Of a stretch of DNA of 64,000 nucleotides, positions 57,697 through 64,000 are shown one piece after another. The DNA is from Apiospora phragmitis. Taxonomy: Eukaryota; Ascomycota; Sordariomycetes; Amphisphaeriales; Apiosporaceae. Position 1 is the stretch's first letter. Each line of letters begins with the position of its first letter. The notes under the pieces are model-generated. The model did not search any database. It was not told the origin of the DNA and worked only from the letters and a program-made list of their open reading frames with translations. Both the position numbers and the translations under genes were made by a program. The stretch is taken from positions 62,001-126,000 of the forward strand of contig JAQQWL010000007.1 in assembly GCA_038363925.1 (NCBI GenBank), written 5' to 3'.

Positions 57697-58746
57697 ATGG
57701 ACTTAGTGACTGCGTTACAGAGGCACAGCATGAGGCCGAGTGGGGCGGAGGGACCATTGAAGAGAGTGGATAGTAACGTATCGCGGATCTCTGGCCTATC
57801 GTCACTTTCTGGGTCGGTCTGCTCCAACGGATCGGCATGCAGCTTTAGCGGCTCGATTCACACAAAAGCGTCTACGTCCAGCCACGAAGCCAGTCGACAG
57901 GGCACGATCATCGAGCCGGATCAAGATCACCCGTATACTACTCCTCGTAAGAACCGCCCCAAGATCATTGTCGAGATTTCTGAGGAGGAATCCGATGTCG
58001 AGGAGAAGGAGAAGGATAAATACTTAGCAGTAGTGGATGATGATATTGGTAGTAGTAGTGAGGGCCCAACTGCTAACCACCACCACCTCGGCTTGCCAGC
58101 GCACGTGGACATCGACGGCGTCCCGACGACGTACTCGGAGGACAAGGGCTCGGCCTTCACCGAGGACTACGTCATGCAGGTGGAGCAGGAGATCTACGAG
58201 GCGCGCGAGAACGTCCGGAAGGCGAACAAGAACCTGCAGCGCTTCCGCGCCCTGCACGGCCGGGCGCTGCTGTCCAAGTACTGGGACAAGGCGCCCTCTT
58301 GCACCCCCGACGGCTTAGTAGTGGGGGTTTACTACGATCGCGAGGTGGACGCAACCGCTACCTCGGCGCAGGAACAACAACAACAACAGACTTCTACGTC
58401 CCTGGCACGCGCGACGCAGCGCCATTGGGAGCTCATGGCCGAGGTCGAAGCCAAGATGGAAAAGTGGCAGCGCGACGTCGACGAGTGGGAAGAGACGCTG
58501 GTGCAGCTCAACGCCGAGATCCTGAGCTTCCAGCTCAATGCCAACGTAGTCCTCTGCGAGAAGACCGAAGATTGCGGGTGCGGTTGTCTAGGCGAGGGAG
58601 CATCTAGTACTGGTGGTGGTCATGATCAAAGCAAGACTACGCGACATGATTACGAAAAAGAGGGCGGTAGTGGTAGCAGCAGGGGCACTAGCAGTAGAAG
58701 CCGCAGTAGTAGCAGCAGCAGTCACTCAGCGAGATATGTATGGTGA
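57697..58746 (+). CDS. Hypothetical coiled-coil protein
   Basis: Single exon, 349 aa, not recognised. Residues 1-75 are Ser-rich. Residues 85-110 are acidic (IIVEISEEESDVEEKEKDKY). Residues 155-185 (YVMQVEQEIYEARENVRKAN) and 235-285 (ATQRHWELMAEVEAKMEKWQ) are long amphipathic helices likely to pair as coiled coils. A Cys cluster CEKTEDCGCGC lies near 290-300, and the C-terminus is Ser/Arg-rich with a low-complexity SSSSS tract. GC-rich codon use in the middle supports coding. No signal peptide or membrane helix. Confidence 0.72.
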   Translation: MDLVTALQRHSMRPSGAEGPLKRVDSNVSRISGLSSLSGSVCSNGSACSFSGSIHTKASTSSHEASRQGTIIEPDQDHPYTTPRKNRPKIIVEISEEESDVEEKEKDKYLAVVDDDIGSSSEGPTANHHHLGLPAHVDIDGVPTTYSEDKGSAFTEDYVMQVEQEIYEARENVRKANKNLQRFRALHGRALLSKYWDKAPSCTPDGLVVGVYYDREVDATATSAQEQQQQQTSTSLARATQRHWELMAEVEAKMEKWQRDVDEWEETLVQLNAEILSFQLNANVVLCEKTEDCGCGCLGEGASSTGGGHDQSKTTRHDYEKEGGSGSSRGTSSRSRSSSSSSHSARYVW

Positions 58747-58956
58747 ATTTGAACCAGCAGGTAAAAGTCTATGGTTTTTCTTTCTTTCGGTAATGAGTTT
58801 GTGTGGTTCTCAACTGTTCCTCCCTTGCCACCCACCATTGTAATGACCTTTCCATCAACCCAACCCCAGCTGCCCCATCGACACCTCGTCGCCTACACCA
58901 GACGTTCATCCGCGATAAGCCCGTCGTCCCCCAACAAACGACATCGTCGACGATCT

Positions 58957-59083
58957 GCCTGGTTAGCTCAATCGGTAGAGCGTGAGACTCTTAGTATACG
59001 CGTTCCCGGACTCCCCGGACTCCCCGGCGTTTGCTTGCTCTGAGGTTATCTCAAGGCTGCGGGTTCGACCCCCGCATCGGGCT
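58957..59083 (+). tRNA. tRNA-Lys (anticodon CTT) with a 54-base intron
   Basis: The acceptor stem GCCTGGT pairs with ATCGGGC. D arm is GCTC/GAGC. Anticodon stem TGAGA/TCTCA with loop CTCTTAA gives anticodon CTT (58990-58992). T arm is GCGGG-TTCGACC-CCCGC. The intron follows the base 3' of the anticodon (58994-59047), the standard position for nuclear tRNA introns. The intron contains CCCGGACTC repeated twice in a row. A-box (TAGCTCAATCGG) and B-box (GGTTCGACCCC) promoters are internal. Confidence 0.95.
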
Positions 59084-59125
59084 CAATTCCTGATGCATCT
59101 CAGTCACTGAGATATAGAATCGTTC

Positions 59126-59134
59126 TTTTTTTTT
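59126..59134 (+). terminator. RNA polymerase III terminator of the tRNA gene
   Basis: A run of nine T begins 43 bases after the tRNA end, the usual Pol III stop signal. Confidence 0.75.
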
Positions 59135-59230
59135 CTTGTGCTTCTTTTTTGCCTGTCCCCAGGGTACGATAAAAACAAGTCTATATATGTATTTGATTAA
59201 ACCAATTAAAGTTAACTTTCGAAATCAAAC

Positions 59231-60378
59231 TCATTGCTCGAATCGGAGTTGCGACATGTGATCTCTGGCTATCTTCAAGAGCGTGAGCCTCGACTCCGAC
59301 TCTTCCACCAGGACGTCGCACCGCAGGCCCAGCAGACGCGCCTTGCTCGTCTTCACGTGCTGGGTGGCGAGAACCGTCTTCCGCCTAAGCTGCTGCGCGC
59401 GCGCGACGAGCGCGGTGGCGATGTGAACAATAAGTAGGGCCTGCATCGACGTGGCCGAGTGGGCCGAGACGACGACGTTGCCTACCGTCAGCGTCGGGAC
59501 GTCAAAGTCGGATTCCTCGAGCACCGGGGTCCTCGCGCTGATGAGGCTGCACATCTTGAGACGCAACAGCAGTGTCCCAAGGAGGTCGTTGAGTCGTGAA
59601 TGGCAGCGATGCAAGTGGTCAAACAAGAAATCATCCATATCCTCCATTTCCATGCCGTCATCCTTGTCGAGGGCCAAGGCGTCGGCGAATTGTGCGGGCA
59701 GGGGCTCGCGGTGGATGCAGCCCGGGTCTTGGCAGTCTACCCTGTGTCGTTCCCTGAATATCTGGCTCGTCGCCTCTGGGTAGATGTCGATCAGCTGTTG
59801 GGTAGCGGCGAAGAGCTGCTCCAGGATCTTCTGCTGGTTGTGCGCTTTCCCCCACTTGGCGGCAATCTCACGTATGAACTCGTCATTAGGTACGTGTCTG
59901 AGCTCTTCTGTCGATGCACTCGAGTAAACTTGGTCGAATTCGGTGGCCAACTTCGAAAGGCGACGCACAATCGAGCTTCTCGGGTCTTCCGGCGACTCCG
60001 TCGGCTCCGTCGGCTCGCTGGAGCTGGCGGACGAATCAGGATCGTGTGGAAGCTCCGGCGTCAACTCCGGCAGTGGTTCCCATGCAGAAGAATCCAGAGT
60101 CATGGATGGCCAGTCAAACTGCAAATCGAGATCCTGAAGCGGGACGGGTACCCGTGGATCGTCTTGATGAGCAGTGACCCTGCCAGGTGGATTGAAGGCG
60201 CATCTTTGGGTTTGAGTTAGCAGTATGCCCAGAACCGGAAACTCCTGGTCGGGTTATGAAATACGCACGTTGCACCCGCTTTCATGCATCGTGAACGGGT
60301 GTTGGTCCCGTACTGTTTCTGGCATTTGAGCTTCTGCGCATGGCAGCGATCGCACGAGGTCCGCGGCGCCCGGGGCAT
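59231..60378 (-). CDS. AflR-like Zn2Cys6 transcription factor with an altered zinc cluster
   Basis: Exons 60378-60269 and 60203-59231 give 360 aa in phase. The N-terminus MPRAPRTSCDRCHAQKLKC, then SRCMKAGATC, is a GAL4-type zinc cluster of the AflR style (CDRCHAQKLxC). Five of six Cys are present; the fourth, three before the C of SRC, is Arg (codon CGT, one base from TGT). Downstream come an acidic Ser/Pro-rich stretch, then RVDCQDPGCIHREPLP and FLFDHLHRCHSRLNDLL, which follow the AflR-family C-terminal pattern. Such proteins often control secondary-metabolite clusters in the nucleus; the PKS lies 39 kb away, so a link is speculative. DNA binding may be weakened. Confidence 0.82.
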
Positions 60379-61392
60379 TTATTTCAACAGCTAATGTGTG
60401 TGCAGCCAACGGGGGACAAGTATGTGTGATGGAAGTCGATACCCGTCAGGAAGGCAACAAAGTGCGAGCCGACGTTTGGATGGGATCGGCATCATGTCAG
60501 CTTCCCCGGACCCTGGAGTAGGGGCGGAGACATCTCCGTCTTCGTGATTCGAAGGAAGGCTGTGTGGCAGGGATTTGTCAAGAGGGACGGCATATTATTA
60601 GCAATAGAAGGCACATTACTCCGTAGCGTCCGACCTTGTACTGGCCACGCTCCCCCTACTGCTTGTTTTTTCAGGGCTATCGAGTGACAGCTGCCTTCTT
60701 CTTTCTTCTTTGCTTTTGTGATCGTTCATTACATCCCAATTGGGCTGCGATAGGACACGCGAGCTGTGTATGATCGAGTCGCTTAGGATAGATCCAGCAT
60801 GTAGATTAATAGGTTCCATTTGACCCGCCATTCCAGCTCGTCGACTACATTTCCTCTGCGGCCCAACCCACGTTGGTGGGTGGCCCAACAAGCAAGCAGT
60901 CACATCGACAACGGGCTGAACAGAGAGGGATCGGCTGATGGACGCCACATCATTATTCCCGTCCAATGCAGGATTGCCAGAGCAAACACCATGCTGGTCT
61001 CCTCGTCAGAGATAAGGACATTCATTCCGCCCATCCAGCCATTCTCGCTCGCCCTGACGTCGACACGGGGGTCACCTCCCCCCACCCCTGCCGTCGGCTA
61101 ATCCTACCTACATTACGATGTGGCATGGTTGCAAAGGTAGTATTGATATGCGTGGCGTACATGTAGCCGCTTCCCCAACGTGTCTCACCCAGATTCCTTT
61201 TTGTTTCCTTATCATCCTGACAGACGCAGCAGGCTGAATGCGCATCTGCACACTCTCTTTCGTCCTTCTCGTGCTGTTTCTCGGCCAAACCCAACACGCC
61301 GAAAAAAACTGAAAAGGCGACCAGCCGACCGCAGCGTTTCCTAAATGATGGTCAGACAGGTGTGATGTGAAGCTTGAAGTTCAGCCCTACCT
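60379..61392. other. Intergenic region, shared promoter of two divergent genes
   Basis: 1.0 kb between the start codons of the Zn2Cys6 gene and the 61393 gene. No supported gene inside. A CTTCTTTCTTCTTTG tract lies near 60695. Confidence 0.5.
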
Positions 61393-62436
61393 ATGGAGCT
61401 CGACACTGTTGGCGGCCTCGTCACGGCACTGGTGTCTACCTACGATGCCGGTTTCGAGTGCTACACGATATGGCAGCGGAAGAAGTGGCAGGCGAACCAC
61501 TACCAAGGCCACGCCCGGGGTCGGGTTTCCGACGGTGGTAGCTGTGGATTGAGCACATCGCTCATGACATCCGGGTCCCGCGTGCGCCAGGTCTATGACA
61601 GTGGTGTCGACGTCCTCGGCGATGCGTTTTTCACCGGCGACAGTAAGAAAGAAATAACCCACCCTCATCTCTTTCTTAATATTAGCCTGCCCGGCTACTT
61701 AGCTAACTGTCACATGAAAACAGAGCAATGTCGCGGAGCCCTTCAAGCCAGCCTCGAACTGCTGCAAGCGCACGTCGAGGCGCTGCACAGCGCTACTACT
61801 CGGCGCGACAATGCCCCGTTGGGGCTCTTCGAGATGATTCGGGCATCGGAGACGGTGCGCATAGCCTGTTTGCGTGCTCTCGCCGAGCAGTACCAGCGCG
61901 CGGCGGTGGGTCGCCTTGTCCCGCGCGAGCTGCCCATCCGGCCACCGCCCTCGCGGCGGCCGAGTAGTGCTGTGTCCGCTTCGGTCGAGGCAGAGACAGG
62001 GAGGGACTTGAGCCCAGAGCTGTCTGTATACGGCCGCGGTGCTGAAGGGAGCATTGGCCGTGGTACTGGAAGAGGTGGTGGAGGACGGCAAGGGGAAGAA
62101 GATGAGGAAGATGAAGGATCTGATGGCGGTGAAGGCAATGGAGAGGATGACTGTGTGAATAGCAGAGCACCTCGTCAGATTGCCAGATCGAGCAAGTCTC
62201 CCTTCCAGTCGGAGCCACCGTCTCCGCCGCCGACTCCCAAGAAGATGATTCCTGACGACTTGCAGTCGACTTGCACATCTGAGTTCGGGCCCCGGCCTCG
62301 GGCGAGCGTCTTCTGTCCCGAGGCCGTGAAGTACCAAGTCGACCTGCAGAAGAGCATGCCTTCTGCATCTTCGGCGTCGACCCGTCATCGGAATAAGAAT
62401 GCTTGCTGCAAACGATGCGGCTATAGAGAGCTCTGA
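61393..62436 (+). CDS. Hypothetical fungal protein with helical N-terminus and Cys-knuckle tail
   Basis: Exons 61393-61642 and 61724-62436 give 320 aa; the intron has GTAAGA, a GCTAAC branch site and CAG. Residues 1-170 are helical (VGGLVTALVSTYDAGFECYT, ALQASLELLQAHVEALHSAT). This follows a layout common in fungal lineage-specific proteins that start with a short hydrophobic helix and a tyrosine-rich segment. Residues 180-280 are disordered, Pro/Ser-rich and acidic (EEDEEDEGSDGGEGNGEDD). The end, NKNACCKRCGYREL, is a CCxxC motif that may bind zinc. The function is unknown. Confidence 0.7.
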   Translation: MELDTVGGLVTALVSTYDAGFECYTIWQRKKWQANHYQGHARGRVSDGGSCGLSTSLMTSGSRVRQVYDSGVDVLGDAFFTGDSKKEITHPHLFLNISLPGYLANCHMKTEQCRGALQASLELLQAHVEALHSATTRRDNAPLGLFEMIRASETVRIACLRALAEQYQRAAVGRLVPRELPIRPPPSRRPSSAVSASVEAETGRDLSPELSVYGRGAEGSIGRGTGRGGGGRQGEEDEEDEGSDGGEGNGEDDCVNSRAPRQIARSSKSPFQSEPPSPPPTPKKMIPDDLQSTCTSEFGPRPRASVFCPEAVKYQVDLQKSMPSASSASTRHRNKNACCKRCGYREL

Positions 62437-63364
62437 ACAATCCGGCCTTTAGCTTTCTCCAGGCTGATTCAGAGTAGATAGAGCTCAGGTACAATGGCCC
62501 TGCGCATCTTCTTTTCTATCGAAATAGGAACTTAATCAGTACCGCTATGCATTGCCTGGCGTACATACGGTTTCCCATTGCCACCCAATTAACATCGCAG
62601 AGCTCGTGTAGTGCAGGATCGTGGCCATGAAAAACGATAGATGCAGTCTGATCCTTTCTTAATAGGGGTGGAACCCTGCTATGCCCCGTCTTTCTACGGA
62701 GTATCCACGATTTAAATAATATATACCATAAAGGTGCCCCCTCAACCCCCCCCCCCCTCCCAACGGGGTTGCACCAAGGTAGCAGAATTCTATAGGACCC
62801 GAATGGCTGAAAGCAAGATGTGCGGCTTACATCGCCGAGGTACCCGTTCGAAAACAGAAAAAGAGCCTCGTTCGGCAGGGCTACCGAATCCATGCTTTGA
62901 GTGATTTTGGTTTTATGTCAGACTTGAGAACTAAAAATGAAAGTCGAACGAGATTGACGTTATGCCGACCTGACGATGGCTGTGATGGCCGAGATGAATC
63001 CCCATCCATCCAGGCAGCCGAATTATGAGTTCCTCCGAATCTGGTTATAAGAAGGGAGAAACGTGTGCTTTCAAGTATGCTCACCACCACAAAGAAAGCC
63101 AACCAGTCAACAGCCACCTACAGAAACCTCCTTACACAGTCCCATCATCAAGACACTTATCAGTCTCTCCCTACTCTACTACCTAAAGATTTCCTGGACA
63201 GGTACTATAGGACGGTTTCTTTTCGTTACCATGTATATAGCCTGGCGGTAACTTTGCTAGCCCGGGGGTTCTTTAAGTTTGCCCTCTGGGTTTTTCTTCT
63301 TTGTTTGTGGTCTTACGAATGAATGTTTATCCATCTTGTGATACGCGTTGGCAACAACTGAAAA
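62437..63364. other. Intergenic region with a 12-base C run
   Basis: No supported gene. A C12 tract is at 62746-62757. A TA-rich stretch (TTTAAATAATATATACC) lies just before it. Confidence 0.45.
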
Positions 63365-64000
63365 TCAACGATAAAGCCGCCGCACCAATCCCACCATCCC
63401 CGCCAACGGCAAAATCCTCTTTGGATTCCACCTCCACAGAATGACCCAGCCCCCCAGAAGCGAAGTGATCCCCGTGAAGAGGATGATGGGCCCGTACGCG
63501 GTCCCGTACCCAAACCGAGGGCTGCTGCTGCCAGCAGCGATGATCGTCGTCCCCGCATTGAGCAGTCCCACACCCGCGAACCCCCCACTGGCGTAGCCGA
63601 TCCCCCGCACGCCGTTGAGCAGGCCGTAGAGCATGCCCGGATCGACGGCCTCGTTGCGCTTGGCGGACTCGCGCTCCAGCTGCTTCAGCATTCCGCCCCA
63701 GGTGGCGCTGTAGCCGCCCGAGAAGAAGCCGAACGTCACCGAGAAGACTATGAGGAGGCCGATACCGCCCTTTTGGCTGGTCAGGCCCCAGAAGAGGAAG
63801 GTCGCGACGGCGCAGGCGAGGGGCGGGATCGCCGAAACGGTCTGGGCCGAGAGGGTGATGCGATTGTTGTCGCCACTCAGCCACCCGAAGAAGGAGGAGG
63901 CGATGATGCCGGGCGCGTTGAAGAGAGCCAGCATCAGGGTGCCCGAGGTCTGGGACGACAAAATGATGTCGCGGGCGTACGTGCTCAGATATGTCTGCGG
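63365..64000 (-). CDS. MFS transporter, C-terminal half (runs off window end)
   Basis: The minus-strand frame is open from 64000 to the stop at 63365-63367, about 211 residues. It continues beyond the window; the visible start reads PQTYLSTYARDIILSSQTSG. Five to six transmembrane helices are seen: LMLALFNAPGIIASSFFGWL, ACAVATFLFWGL, GLLIVFSVTFGFFSGGYSAT, GGFAGVGLLNAG, and GPIILFTGITSLLGGWVILW. The YLSTYARD and FGFFSGGYSATWGGM blocks fit fungal monocarboxylate-type MFS proteins of the plasma membrane. The substrate is unknown. It ends MVGLVRRLYR. Confidence 0.85.
   Translation of the reverse strand, partial: PQTYLSTYARDIILSSQTSGTLMLALFNAPGIIASSFFGWLSGDNNRITLSAQTVSAIPPLACAVATFLFWGLTSQKGGIGLLIVFSVTFGFFSGGYSATWGGMLKQLERESAKRNEAVDPGMLYGLLNGVRGIGYASGGFAGVGLLNAGTTIIAAGSSSPRFGYGTAYGPIILFTGITSLLGGWVILWRWNPKRILPLAGMVGLVRRLYR

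Noticed and set aside
1..64000. CRISPR arrays, bacterial operons, riboswitches
   Set aside because: The window is eukaryotic. The tandem repeats seen are direct duplications without spacers, and genes have spliceosomal introns.

Overview
This window is nuclear DNA from a filamentous ascomycete (Pezizomycotina, most likely a Sordariomycete). Genes are short-intron and GC-rich, with GTAAGT-type donors and CTAAC-like branch sites. One AT-rich block has the TpA-rich, CpA/TpG-poor look of repeat-induced point mutation (RIP). Gene families include a highly reducing polyketide synthase (HR-PKS), NACHT-type STAND proteins, a GH72 glucanosyltransferase, a 2EXR protein and a fungal Zn2Cys6 regulator. 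I cannot place it below class level from sequence alone.

Layout. 1-1402: 5' part of MSH6 (minus). 2955-3865: a frame-broken 2EXR protein. 4863-5393: a small secreted crystallin-like protein. 6215-13758: a nested transposon island. A Ty1/copia LTR retrotransposon (identical-length 208-bp LTRs, 5-bp target duplication GCTTA, minus orientation, heavily RIP-mutated) sits inside a short element with 151-bp terminal inverted repeats. 14071-23478: a polyketide locus, with an HR-PKS (KS-AT-DH-ER-KR-ACP, 2185 aa, minus) divergent from a LovG/FSH1-type serine hydrolase (plus). 25026-26561: GPI-anchored GH72 enzyme. 28632-39266: two large STAND/NACHT proteins arranged tail to tail, one a ~2137-residue ankyrin protein with a C-terminal Cys-rich (ZZ-like) motif. 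39856-48441: NAD(P)-binding protein, conserved Asn/Gly-rich secreted protein, F-box protein and a single-pass membrane protein with a Cys-rich ectodomain. 49523-56275: mixed intact and decayed metabolic genes: phosphatidylserine decarboxylase-like pseudogene, intact ACC deaminase (acdS), small Cys protein, and relics of a diterpene cyclase and a glutathione S-transferase. 57697-64000: coiled-coil protein, intron-bearing tRNA-Lys(CTT), AflR-like Zn2Cys6 protein lacking one zinc-binding Cys, a hypothetical protein and the 3' half of an MFS transporter.

How it fits together. The PKS and the FSH hydrolase share a 1.57-kb divergent promoter region and plausibly form a minimal two-gene pathway: assembly by the PKS, release by the hydrolase. 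The DH domain has Asn in place of the catalytic His and the ER nucleotide-binding loop is altered, so a hydroxylated rather than fully reduced chain is expected. The STAND pair looks like a fungal NLR locus. The rest is accessory DNA with much gene decay.

A caution: several otherwise good genes (MSH6, 2EXR, FSH hydrolase, ankyrin STAND) are broken by single-base indels, mostly one base short in C or G runs. This could be homopolymer error in the assembly or real decay. Raw reads would settle it.
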